A stretch of DNA of 6,586 nucleotides from Anaerolineales bacterium (GCA_020432595.1 JAGQGA010000006.1:23193-29778), one strand, 5' to 3'. Counted from the first letter of the stretch, positions 1 to 5,417 are shown. A program made the numbers and translations. The notes: generated by a model from the sequence alone, not told the origin.

Positions 1-66
1 ACCGACTTTGGCTATGAGGTCTGGATTTTGCAGGCAACACCAGGGTATCTGCTGCCGATGCCATAA
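1..66 (+). CDS. C-terminal end of an unidentified protein (partial)
   Basis: Frame 1 is open from the window edge and ends at TAA (64-66), giving 21 residues that finish ...ATPGYLLPMP. Too little is left to name a family. That this is a real gene end is supported by the strong hairpin terminator that starts 10 bases after the stop codon. The fragment is rich in aromatic and aliphatic residues and shows no signal or membrane-anchor pattern. Confidence 0.55.
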   Translation, partial: TDFGYEVWILQATPGYLLPMP

Positions 67-76
67 CGGTTTGATC

Positions 77-113
77 AAAAAAGGCGGGCTTTTTACCAAA
101 GCCCGCCTTTTTT
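77..113. terminator. Bidirectional intrinsic terminator
   Basis: Perfect 16-bp inverted repeat: AAAAAAGGCGGGCTTT (77-92), loop TTACC (93-97), then AAAGCCCGCCTTTTTT (98-113). The GC-rich core is flanked by A6 on one side and T6 on the other, so it gives a U-tract in both directions. It lies exactly between two convergent units, the + strand gene ending at 66 and the - strand DUF4258/DUF2283 pair ending at 136, and can end both transcripts. Confidence 0.93.
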
Positions 114-135
114 AATTACAACATCTTGACGATAG

Positions 136-351
136 CTACGAACCGATAGCAACCACTTCCTCTATAGCAAATTGCATTTCTGTTGTCCGCTGCACAACCT
201 GTGACGCTCGCAAAATTTCAAAACGCACGATGCCTCCGTCATAACCAAAATCAGCAATCACGCCTGGCCTTACTTCATCACTTTCCTGAATCCGCGCCTC
301 GCGCAATGTTATTAACAGCGTATCCGTTTCTTGGTCGTATACAACTTTCAT
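136..351 (-). CDS. DUF2283 family protein, candidate antitoxin
   Basis: A 71-residue protein with the DUF2283 pattern: an N-terminal strand with Y5-D6 and 'DTLLITL' (about residues 10-16), then a central 'ADFGYDGGIVRFEILRAS' block (about 33-50). The length is typical of this family of small single-domain proteins of unknown biochemical function. ATG (351-349) lies 5 bases after the stop of the DUF4258 gene. A Shine-Dalgarno AAGGA about 9 bases upstream lies inside the end of that gene, so the two are almost certainly co-transcribed and translationally linked. By context I infer the antitoxin half of a toxin-antitoxin pair, in toxin-first order. No DNA-binding motif is obvious, so autoregulation cannot be argued from the sequence. 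Base composition is more AT-rich than in the genes to the right. Confidence 0.8.
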   Translation of the reverse strand: MKVVYDQETDTLLITLREARIQESDEVRPGVIADFGYDGGIVRFEILRASQVVQRTTEMQFAIEEVVAIGS

Positions 352-356
352 GAGTG

Positions 357-620
357 TTATTCCTTAACATACCGCCTAATTTGAGAGGTTTTGTAAACAG
401 TAATTACTGTAATTGTCGCCTCAGCCTCAATTGTGACTACCCGCAGCAACATTTCTCTACGTAATAGTTTATCATAATAACGCCGCATCATAATCTGGCG
501 ACCTGGTGGGTCTGGCACAATAAACTCTGGTACAGTAACAGTTCGTTCAACTTCACTCAATTCAATTTCGCGTTCCTCAAGATTTTTTTGAGCATGTTTT
601 GTCCACAGTATTCGTTTCAT
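357..620 (-). CDS. DUF4258 family protein, candidate toxin
   Basis: An 87-residue protein matching the DUF4258 pattern: 'WTKHAQKNLEEREIELSEVERTV' near the N-terminus, where KHA...L..R.I is the family hallmark, then 'VPEFIVPDP' and a C-terminal 'LLRVVTI...ITVITVYKT' beta region. These compact proteins resemble RelE/BrnT-type folds and often sit beside small DUF partners, so I infer a possible RNA-targeting toxin; this is untested. I chose the ATG at 620-618, because homologous proteins begin just before the WTKHA block. A longer form from TTG at 647-645 would add nine residues, but a GAGAGG about 14 bases before the ATG lies inside that extension. The gene overlaps no neighbour and is followed by DUF2283 after 5 bases. 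A TAGAAT box (675-670, - strand) could be its -10 element, but I see no convincing -35. Confidence 0.8.
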   Translation of the reverse strand: MKRILWTKHAQKNLEEREIELSEVERTVTVPEFIVPDPPGRQIMMRRYYDKLLRREMLLRVVTIEAEATITVITVYKTSQIRRYVKE

Positions 621-697
621 CAAATTGTTTGTTGCCTCTCTACCCAAAACTCCTGATGACTATTGCCACATTCTAAAATCATCCTTACCATTGCAGA

Positions 698-717
698 TGA
701 AAAACGGCCGTTTTTCA
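698..717. repeat. 20-bp perfect palindrome at the end of the split-barrel gene
   Basis: TGAAAAACGGCCGTTTTTCA is a perfect 20-bp palindrome. Its rightmost three bases (715-717) are the TGA stop codon of the - strand split-barrel gene, and its core (703-712) is one copy of the window's iterated word AACGGCCGTT. It is the only one of the 11 copies outside a coding region and the one with the longest palindromic arms. The run of five T's and the position at a gene end suggest a weak terminator, but a hairpin would have almost no loop. Confidence 0.75.
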
Positions 718-1176
718 CCCCCGATACACTTCTCCCGCAATCCACCCCATTCCGCCAAACCCAGCAATATAGCGCACTTGCGTCACTGCCAGCCGGTAAA
801 AGGCAAAATCGGTAAAGGTGGCGTAGCTGACGGCGCTGGGGTGAAGGGCGGTAAACGGCCGTAAAAGCAACTCCTTCTCCGCCACCGGCAGCAAATGCCC
901 CAGCAGCGTCACCCGTGGCCGCGCCAGCGCATTGGGGCTTTCCATTTCCGGGGCCAGCAGCAGCGACACTCGGTCATCCACCGCCGCATATTGCTGATGC
1001 TCCGCCAGGCGGCTCAACAGCAGCACCACCTCCCCATTGGGCAGCGGCAGCAGTTCCACCAGCGAGGCATAGGGAAAGCCTGTTTCCGGCTGCAATGTTG
1101 CCAACACCCCGCGCTTGCTGTTTGCCACCACCTGCCGCGCCGCCTGCGTCAATTCCGTCTCTTTTCCGGTGTTCAT
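715..1176 (-). CDS. Pyridoxamine 5'-phosphate oxidase-like FMN-binding split-barrel protein (HugZ-related)
   Basis: A 153-residue protein with the features of PNPOx-like split barrels: 'KRGVLATLQPETGFPYASLV' opening the barrel (about 21-40), 'GEVVLLLSRLAEHQQYAAVDDRVSLLL' (48-74), 'RPRVTLLGHL' (86-95), and the closing 'FYRLAVTQVRYIAGFGGMGWI' (126-146), which is typical of the HugZ/haem-utilisation branch. Members bind FMN (or sometimes F420 or haem) as dimers. Full HugZ proteins usually carry a C-terminal DUF2470 domain; it is absent here, so haem oxygenase activity should not be assumed. The ATG at 1176-1174 is preceded by AAGGTG with about 8 bases of spacing, a good ribosome site. The HAD gene ends 55 bases upstream on the same strand, so the two are probably co-transcribed. 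The C-terminal TGA lies in the 698-717 palindrome. Confidence 0.85.
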   Translation of the reverse strand: MNTGKETELTQAARQVVANSKRGVLATLQPETGFPYASLVELLPLPNGEVVLLLSRLAEHQQYAAVDDRVSLLLAPEMESPNALARPRVTLLGHLLPVAEKELLLRPFTALHPSAVSYATFTDFAFYRLAVTQVRYIAGFGGMGWIAGEVYRG

Positions 1177-1231
1177 ACATTCACCTTGTTTTTGAATATG
1201 TCTCTACCATACGGAGCATATGCAATACGCT

Positions 1232-1990
1232 CTACCGTTCTGCAATCGTGATTTCACCAATACTTTCCACCACCACATCCGCGTGCTGTTGCAAGACGGC
1301 TAAATCACCTGCCCCATCGCGCACGCCAATGCAGCCCGCAACCCCCGCATTGCGCCCAAACACCATGTCGCTGGCGGTGTCGCCCACCATCAACATGCGC
1401 TGCGGCGACACGCCCAGCGTTTGCGCGGCGTGATAGAGGCCATCGGGGGCCGGTTTGTTCGGCAAGGGGTCATCGCCACACACAACGGCCGTTACCCATT
1501 CCGCAATCCCCAATGCCGGTAGCTCATCCAGCGTGGCGCGACGGTCATCGCTGGTAATGACCGCAATTTTGACCCCCGCCACGTGCAGCGCTTGTACTGC
1601 TGCCGCTACATTTCCCAGTGGGCGTACCAACTGCGCCGAGGGGATGGCTTCGATGGTTTCGGTAACGGCCGTTTGCACCAACCCCTCCGCTGCATGCCAA
1701 GCCACCCCATGCTGATACAGCACCCCCGCCGCCAGCGTGTAGAGCTTGGGAATGGATGCCACCGCCAGCGGGCTGTCGTTGACCACCCGCTGGCTCGTCG
1801 GCTCATACCCCAACGTCTGAAACAACGCCTGCCGCATCGCCAGCGAACCATCGGTGCGGGCAATCAGAGCATCCACCCAAAGCTGCGCCTTCTGCCCCCA
1901 CAAATGGTGAAAATCGAGCAGCGTCCCGTCTTTGTCAAAGGCGATTGCGTCTATGTTGAAATAACGGCCGTTAATCCCTACTCTTGCCAT
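1232..1990 (-). CDS. HAD-superfamily hydrolase, phosphoglycolate phosphatase-like
   Basis: A 252-residue protein with all four HAD motifs in order. Motif I is FDKDGTLLD (18-26), with nucleophile D19 and acid/base D21. Motif II is VITS (144-147, T146), motif III is K179 in NKPAPDG, and motif IV is VGDTASDM (202-209), with Mg-binding D204 and D208. The stretch from about 27 to 120 between motifs I and II is helical and corresponds to a C1-type cap, as in Gph/PGMB-like phosphatases. The reaction is probably hydrolysis of a small phosphate ester; the substrate (2-phosphoglycolate, a sugar phosphate or a nucleotide) cannot be read from sequence. The ATG at 1990-1988 has AAGGG six bases upstream. 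Three copies of AACGGCCGTT fall in this gene, read as N7-G8-R9, T107-A108-V109 and T167-A168-V169. Confidence 0.9.
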   Translation of the reverse strand: MARVGINGRYFNIDAIAFDKDGTLLDFHHLWGQKAQLWVDALIARTDGSLAMRQALFQTLGYEPTSQRVVNDSPLAVASIPKLYTLAAGVLYQHGVAWHAAEGLVQTAVTETIEAIPSAQLVRPLGNVAAAVQALHVAGVKIAVITSDDRRATLDELPALGIAEWVTAVVCGDDPLPNKPAPDGLYHAAQTLGVSPQRMLMVGDTASDMVFGRNAGVAGCIGVRDGAGDLAVLQQHADVVVESIGEITIAER

Positions 1991-2008
1991 CTCATACCCT
2001 TCGGAATA

Positions 2009-2065
2009 GGACGCAGATTTACCTGATTTTCCTGATTATCAGGTTCATTAGGTAAATCTGCGTCC
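2009..2065. repeat. Nested inverted repeat between the IclR and HAD genes
   Basis: Perfect 16-bp arms GGACGCAGATTTACCT (2009-2024) and AGGTAAATCTGCGTCC (2050-2065) enclose 25 bases. Inside is a second inverted repeat, CCTGAT (2031-2036) and ATCAGG (2038-2043). A 9-mer direct repeat, TTTACCTGA/TTTTCCTGA, runs from 2018 to 2035. It occupies most of the 82-base gap between two co-oriented genes. In RNA it would form a long hairpin without a U-tract, so it could act as a processing or stability element. Its compound structure looks like a dispersed REP/MITE-type repeat, which cannot be confirmed from one copy. Confidence 0.85.
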
Positions 2066-2072
2066 CATCCTC

Positions 2073-2840
2073 TTACTTCGTCTTAGCCACATATACGCCC
2101 AATTGCGCCGAAATCTGTTCCGCCGTTTGCTGCGCCAACGCCACCACCGCCGCTGGCTCTCCCGCCGGAAAGCGAAACGAGGGGCCAAACAGGGTAATAG
2201 AGGCCACCATCTCACCATCCCCATTTTGCACCGGTACAGCCACTGCGTTCAGACCAGGGGCAAACTCCTCCAGCGACCAGTCATAACCCGTTTCACGGAT
2301 TTGCTGCAAACGCTGCCAAAGCTGTGCCGAGTCGGTGGGCGTGCCGGGGCCATAGGGAGCTAACGGCCGTTTCACATACCGCTCCACCTGCCTATCCGAC
2401 CGCGCCGCCAAAAAAAGCCGCCCCGATGTGACCACATGCAGCGGCAGCCGCGTCCCCGTCCAATCCTTCACCTGCACCGCCCCGTCGTGACGCACCTGAT
2501 CCACGTAAAAAGCCGAATCACCGTCAGGAATACACAGCCCCACATCCTCGCCCACTTGCTCCGCCAGCCGCAGCAAAAACGGCCGCGCCAGCAGCACCAG
2601 ATTTTGCTGAAACGGCAGCCGCACCACCAGCGACATCACGCCGCTGCCAATTTGAAAGTGATCGTTCTTGTTTTGGCGCGAAACGGCCGTTAATCCCTCC
2701 AACGTCCCCAGCAGCCGCGAAACCGTGCTTTTCGGCAACCCCACCCGCGCCGCAATCTCCGTCACTCCCAGCCCCTCCGGGTGCGAAGCCACCGCATCCA
2801 GGATCGCAAACGCCCGCTCAATGGATTGAACGCTTGACAT
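2073..2840 (-). CDS. IclR-family transcriptional regulator
   Basis: A 255-residue protein of standard IclR length. The N-terminal winged helix-turn-helix spans about residues 3-65, with 'GVTEIAARVGLPKSTVSRLLGTLE' (25-48) as the helix-turn-helix. The C-terminal effector-binding domain (about 75-250) shows 'LPLHVVTSGRLFLAA' (132-146) and the family signature 'EEFAPGLNAVAVPVQNGDGE' (191-210), followed by a GPSFR motif (219-223). Members bind small carboxylates or aromatics and repress, or sometimes activate, adjacent genes and themselves. The ATG at 2840-2838 has GAGGTG seven bases upstream. Divergence from hom, with interlocked promoters, makes hom and its own gene the likely targets. The effector is unknown. 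Two exact AACGGCCGTT copies (2362, 2682) and one degenerate copy (2578) lie in the gene. Confidence 0.93.
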   Translation of the reverse strand: MSSVQSIERAFAILDAVASHPEGLGVTEIAARVGLPKSTVSRLLGTLEGLTAVSRQNKNDHFQIGSGVMSLVVRLPFQQNLVLLARPFLLRLAEQVGEDVGLCIPDGDSAFYVDQVRHDGAVQVKDWTGTRLPLHVVTSGRLFLAARSDRQVERYVKRPLAPYGPGTPTDSAQLWQRLQQIRETGYDWSLEEFAPGLNAVAVPVQNGDGEMVASITLFGPSFRFPAGEPAAVVALAQQTAEQISAQLGVYVAKTK

Positions 2841-2861
2841 CGTTCCGCACCTCAGTACAAT
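2834..2861 (+). promoter_or_regulatory. Predicted sigma70-type promoter for hom
   Basis: A perfect -35 TTGACA (2834-2839), a 16-base spacer and a -10 TACAAT (2856-2861, one mismatch to TATAAT) put the start site near 2868, about 33 bases before the hom start codon. The -35 box overlaps the start codon of the divergent IclR gene (complement of 2838-2840). A short inverted pair, GTTCC (2842-2846) and GGAAC (2872-2876), brackets the -10 box and is a possible but unproven regulator half-site pair. Confidence 0.7.
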
Positions 2862-2878
2862 CCCGCATAATGGAACAG

Positions 2879-2907
2879 ATTTAACAGGAGTTACACCCCC
2901 TTGTCAA
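2879..2907 (-). promoter_or_regulatory. Predicted promoter for the IclR gene
   Basis: Read on the - strand: perfect TTGACA (2907-2902), a 17-base spacer and TTAAAT (2884-2879, four of six -10 consensus positions). The start site would be near 2872, about 32 bases before the IclR ATG. The -35 box overlaps the TTG start codon of hom. The -10 match is moderate, so this promoter is less certain than its partner. Confidence 0.5.
2886..2890 (+). promoter_or_regulatory. Ribosome binding site supporting a TTG start of hom
   Basis: AGGAG lies 10 bases before TTG (2901-2903). No in-frame ATG exists between the predicted transcript start and the conserved GxGxxG nucleotide-binding motif, so this site decides for a TTG initiation codon. 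Confidence 0.65.
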
Positions 2908-3944
2908 GCAAGACCTATCGCTTCATCCTCACCGGCGTTGGCAGCGTCGGCAAAGATTTATTACGTACTCTGCTGCAAAACGGCCCCCTGCTGGCACAGC
3001 GCTACGGCCTCACCTTGCGGCTTGTCGGCGCGGCCGATTCTGGCGGCGTGGTCGCCAACGCCAACGGCCTGGACATGGCCGCCCTGTTGGCGCACAAAGA
3101 AAGCGGCCGCAGCGTCAGCCAATTCGCTGGCGGTCAGCCCGGTCAGCCACCCGCCGCCCTGTTTGACCTGGTAGAGGCGGATTTGCTGCTGGAAGCTACC
3201 CCCACCAATTTGCAAGACGGCCAGCCAGGGCTGGATTTGGTTAAAACGGGGCTGCAAAAAGGGATGCACGCCGTGCTTGCCAGCAAAGGGCCGCTGGTGC
3301 TGGCCTTTGACGAACTGGCCGCCCTTAGCGATTGGCGGCAGCCGGGCGCACCGGCATTGCGCTTTAGTGGCGCGGTGGGCAGCCCCCTGCCTTCGGTCAG
3401 CGTGGGGATGCGCGACTTGGCCGGGGGGCATATTCGCCAAATTGAGGCGGTGGTCAACGGCACGACGCAAATGATTTTGCAGCTTATGGGCGAGGGGCAA
3501 TCCTATGCCGACGCCCTGAAGGAGGCGCAGGCCAAGGGGATTGCCGAGCCGGACCCGTCGCTGGATGTGGACGGCTGGGACAGCGCCAACAAGCTGGTGA
3601 TTTTAGCCAACACGGTGCTGCGCCAGCCCACCAAACTGGCAGATGTGGCGGTGCAGGGCATTGGCAACGTCTCGCTAGATGAGATTCGGGCGGCAACGGC
3701 GGCGGGTGGGCGAATGTCGCTGGTGGCAAGGGCGGTGTGGGAGGAGGAAAACGGCCGTTATTCCCTCTCCGTTGCCCCTGTTGCCCTCTCCCCCGACCAC
3801 GACCTGGCGCGGCTGTACAACGACAGCATGGGCATTGTTTACGACACCGATGTGTTCGGTCGGCTGGCCCTGCTCTGCGCCAACCCCGGCATCGGCACCG
3901 GCGCAGCCATGATGAAAGATGTGATCGGTATTTTTGCCGGATAG
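2901..3944 (+). CDS. hom: Homoserine dehydrogenase, short form without ACT domain
   Basis: A 347-residue enzyme that reduces aspartate-4-semialdehyde to homoserine with NAD(P)H in the cytosol, at the branch point to threonine and methionine. Visible features are the Rossmann motif GVGSVG (12-17), A127-S128-K129 (the usual NADP/catalytic lysine region), NGTTQMIL (186-193, usually NGTxNYIL) and the catalytic stretch from A215 to N236. In that stretch E216, D222, D227 and K231 match yeast E208, D214, D219 and K223. The protein ends near residue 347 after the catalytic domain. The C-terminal ACT domain of the roughly 430-residue form is missing, so threonine feedback through it is unlikely. It starts at TTG with AGGAG upstream. 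It is divergent from the IclR gene and is the first gene of a possible four-gene unit. A fused aspartate kinase is absent. Confidence 0.93.
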   Translation: MSSKTYRFILTGVGSVGKDLLRTLLQNGPLLAQRYGLTLRLVGAADSGGVVANANGLDMAALLAHKESGRSVSQFAGGQPGQPPAALFDLVEADLLLEATPTNLQDGQPGLDLVKTGLQKGMHAVLASKGPLVLAFDELAALSDWRQPGAPALRFSGAVGSPLPSVSVGMRDLAGGHIRQIEAVVNGTTQMILQLMGEGQSYADALKEAQAKGIAEPDPSLDVDGWDSANKLVILANTVLRQPTKLADVAVQGIGNVSLDEIRAATAAGGRMSLVARAVWEEENGRYSLSVAPVALSPDHDLARLYNDSMGIVYDTDVFGRLALLCANPGIGTGAAMMKDVIGIFAG

Positions 3945-4010
3945 AGATTAGAGGTTGGAGATTGGAGATTATGAAGGTTCATCAATCTCCAATCTCCAAT
4001 CCCCAATGAA
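3944..4010. repeat. Inverted heptamer array between hom and the thioesterase gene
   Basis: Four consecutive 7-mers with consensus GAGATTR fill 3944-3971, the first beginning on the last base of the hom stop codon. An 11-base centre follows (3972-3982), then four 7-mers of the form CAATCTC, CAATCTC, CAATCCC, CAATGAA (3983-4010). CAATCTC is the complement of GAGATTG, so the halves pair with perfect 16-bp arms at 3955-3970 and 3984-3999. The centre pairs further (ATGAA 3971-3975 with TTCAT 3978-3982). There is no U-tract. The period-7 build resembles the short tandemly repeated (STRR) heptanucleotides of cyanobacteria. Confidence 0.85.
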
Positions 4011-4018
4011 CCAAACCC

Positions 4019-4504
4019 ATGACCCAAACCACCCCCATCCCCACCCCTCTCACCCTCCACACTGCCAGCGTCCAGCCCGAATGGCTCGACTACAACCAGC
4101 ACATGACCGAAGGCTTTTACGCTGTCGCCTTCTGCCAAGCCTCCGAAGCCTTTCTCGATTACCTCGACATCGGCCCCGCCTACCGCGAACGCACTGGCTG
4201 CACCATCTACACCGTCGAAAGCCACCTTAATTATTTGCGCGAGCTAAAAGTGGGCGCGCCGCTGCGCTTCACCACCCAGCTTTTGGGGCATGATGCCAAG
4301 CGAATGCACGTTTACCATGAGATGTTCCACGCCGAAGAAGGGTATTTGGCGGCGACGTTTGAGGTGATGATGGTACACGTAGACCAGCGCGTGGTCAAAA
4401 CGGCTCCCATGCCCGACCCCGTGCTGGCGCAATTTGCCGCCATTCAGCAGGCACACAATGCCTTACCTCATTCAAAATGGGTGGGGCGGGTGATGATGTT
4501 ATGA
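4019..4504 (+). CDS. Hotdog-fold acyl-CoA thioesterase, betainyl-CoA thioesterase-like
   Basis: A 161-residue single-domain protein of the 4HBT-type hotdog superfamily. The N-terminal 'PEWLDYNQHMTEGFY' (20-34) carries D24, N26 and H28, the position of the catalytic Asp in 4-hydroxybenzoyl-CoA thioesterases. It is followed by 'YTVESHLNYLREL', 'LGHDAKRMHVYHEMFH' and 'AATFEVMMVHVD', and the C-terminus ends 'GRVMML'. This set of motifs is closest, from memory, to the thioesterases of carnitine catabolism and to the C-terminal domain of some carnitine dehydrogenases. No carnitine dehydrogenase is present here, so the substrate stays open. ATG at 4019 has no Shine-Dalgarno, and the sequence in front is the heptamer array. 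No better in-frame start exists before the catalytic motif. The product is expected to be a cytosolic oligomer that hydrolyses a small acyl-CoA. Confidence 0.85.
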   Translation: MTQTTPIPTPLTLHTASVQPEWLDYNQHMTEGFYAVAFCQASEAFLDYLDIGPAYRERTGCTIYTVESHLNYLRELKVGAPLRFTTQLLGHDAKRMHVYHEMFHAEEGYLAATFEVMMVHVDQRVVKTAPMPDPVLAQFAAIQQAHNALPHSKWVGRVMML

Positions 4505-4505
4505 C

Positions 4506-4533
4506 GTAGAGACGCAAGATTTTGCGTCTCTAC
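4506..4533. repeat. Compact inverted repeat filling the thioesterase-oxidoreductase gap
   Basis: Arms GTAGAGACGCAA (4506-4517) and TTGCGTCTCTAC (4522-4533) match perfectly around a four-base loop, GATT. It starts one base after the thioesterase TGA and ends directly against the AGGA ribosome site of the next gene. Palindromes with GTAGAGACG...CGTCTCTAC ends are, to my knowledge, common dispersed repeats in cyanobacteria and related genomes. In mRNA it would be a stable stem-loop between two cistrons. Confidence 0.9.
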
Positions 4534-4537
4534 AGGA
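4534..4537 (+). promoter_or_regulatory. Ribosome binding site deciding the oxidoreductase start
   Basis: AGGA, eight bases before ATG 4546, selects that start. The open frame extends back to a TTG at 4522, but this lies in the right arm of the hairpin, and another ATG at 4537 overlaps the AGGA itself. Confidence 0.7.
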
Positions 4538-4545
4538 TGGTTTTT

Positions 4546-5409
4546 ATGAAAATCGGCGTTGTTTATCCTCAAACAGAACTTGCCAGCGATCCCATTGCCA
4601 TTCGTGACTACGCGCAGGCAGTCGAGGCGATGGGGTATGAGTTTGTGCTGGCCTATGACCACGTTTTGGGCGCAAATCCCGACCGCCCCGGCGGGTGGAG
4701 TGGGCCATACACCCATGAGTCGTCGTTTATGGAGCCGTTTGTGCTGTTTAGCTTTATGGCGGGCGCCACCAGCAAGCTGGGGTTTGCCACCGGCATTTTG
4801 ATTTTGCCACAGCGGAAAACGGCACTGGTAGCCAAACAGGCGGCGACGCTGGATGTGTTGTGTAACGGCCGTTTTCGTCTCGGCATTGGCGTGGGCTGGA
4901 ATGAAGTCGAATACGTGGCGCTCAACCAGAACTTCCACACGCGGGGGCGGCGAGCCGAGGAGCAAATCCGGCTGCTGCGCGAGCTGTGGACGAAGCGGCT
5001 GGTGACGTTTAACGGCAACTGGCACAATATCCCCGACGCCGGGCTGCTGCCCATGCCCATTCAGCAGCCCATTCCCATTTGGATGGGCGGCCATGCTGAT
5101 GCGGTGCTGCGCCGCATTGCCGTCATGGGTGACGGCTGGATGCCGGGCTTTCGTGAAGCGCATCAGGCACGGGCAACGCTGGATAAATTGGCGGGGTATT
5201 TGGCAGAAAACGGCCGTTCTCGCAGCGACATCGGCCTCGAACCCCGGCTGCACTATGGCGACGGCAATCTGGATCGGTTGGGGCAATCGGCGGCCGGCTG
5301 GCGCGAAGCCGGAGCCACCCACCTCAGCCTCAACACCATGGACTCCGACTGCACCACGCCCGATGAGCATCTGGCGGCGTTGCGGCGTTTTGCCGAAATA
5401 ATTTTTTGA
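4546..5409 (+). CDS. LLM-class oxidoreductase, probably F420-dependent (TIGR03619-like)
   Basis: A 287-residue bacterial-luciferase-like TIM-barrel enzyme. It begins MKIGVVYPQTELASDP, as relatives do. It shows 'YDHVLGANPDRPG' (37-49), 'FMEPFVLFSFMAGAT' (61-75), the core 'ILPQRKTALVAKQAATLDVL' (86-105) continuing to 'GIGVGWNEVEY' (113-123), 'RGRRAEEQIRLLRELW' (133-148) and 'PIPIWMGGHADAVLRRIAVMGDGWMP' (175-200). These are hallmarks of the Rv2161c/TIGR03619-type group, most of whose members are predicted to use coenzyme F420 rather than FMN. The cofactor and substrate cannot be proven from sequence. The length is usual for the family. The start at 4546 agrees with the conserved N-terminus and the AGGA site. 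Two AACGGCCGTT copies encode Asn-Gly-Arg at 107-109 and 222-224. Codon use matches the neighbours. Confidence 0.9.
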   Translation: MKIGVVYPQTELASDPIAIRDYAQAVEAMGYEFVLAYDHVLGANPDRPGGWSGPYTHESSFMEPFVLFSFMAGATSKLGFATGILILPQRKTALVAKQAATLDVLCNGRFRLGIGVGWNEVEYVALNQNFHTRGRRAEEQIRLLRELWTKRLVTFNGNWHNIPDAGLLPMPIQQPIPIWMGGHADAVLRRIAVMGDGWMPGFREAHQARATLDKLAGYLAENGRSRSDIGLEPRLHYGDGNLDRLGQSAAGWREAGATHLSLNTMDSDCTTPDEHLAALRRFAEIIF

Positions 5410-5417
5410 TGTTAATC

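Noticed and set aside
621..647. Extended TTG start for the DUF4258 gene, adding nine residues
   Set aside because: The extra residues do not belong to the family pattern, and the likely ribosome site for the internal ATG falls inside them.
625..864. 79-codon + strand frame running from the DUF4258 start into the split-barrel gene
   Set aside because: It overlaps two supported genes on the other strand, has no Shine-Dalgarno, and its C-terminus is a Gly/Lys-rich shadow translation.
915..1433. 172-codon + strand frame across the split-barrel and HAD genes
   Set aside because: Pro/Ala/Ser-rich translation that spans the ends of two well-supported - strand genes; no family motif.
2842..2876. 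GTTCC...GGAAC as an IclR operator
   Set aside because: The arms are only five bases long and 25 apart; IclR-family operators vary too much to call it. Mentioned only as a possibility.
3101..3110. Other CGGCCG hexamers (for example near 3031, 3104, 5291 and 5628) as members of the iterated palindrome
   Set aside because: They lack the AA...TT flanks and fit ordinary Arg/Gly/Ala/Pro codon use in GC-rich genes.
2961..3500. 179-codon - strand open frame inside hom
   Set aside because: It is a mirror frame of the homoserine dehydrogenase coding sequence, with a low-complexity Gln/Arg/Pro product and no ribosome site of note.
4468..5370. Long open frame (300 codons) on the - strand opposite the oxidoreductase gene
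   Set aside because: It is antisense to a clearly conserved enzyme. Its product is rich in Arg, His, Gln and Pro with no recognisable motif, and it is an expected by-product of GC-rich codon use.
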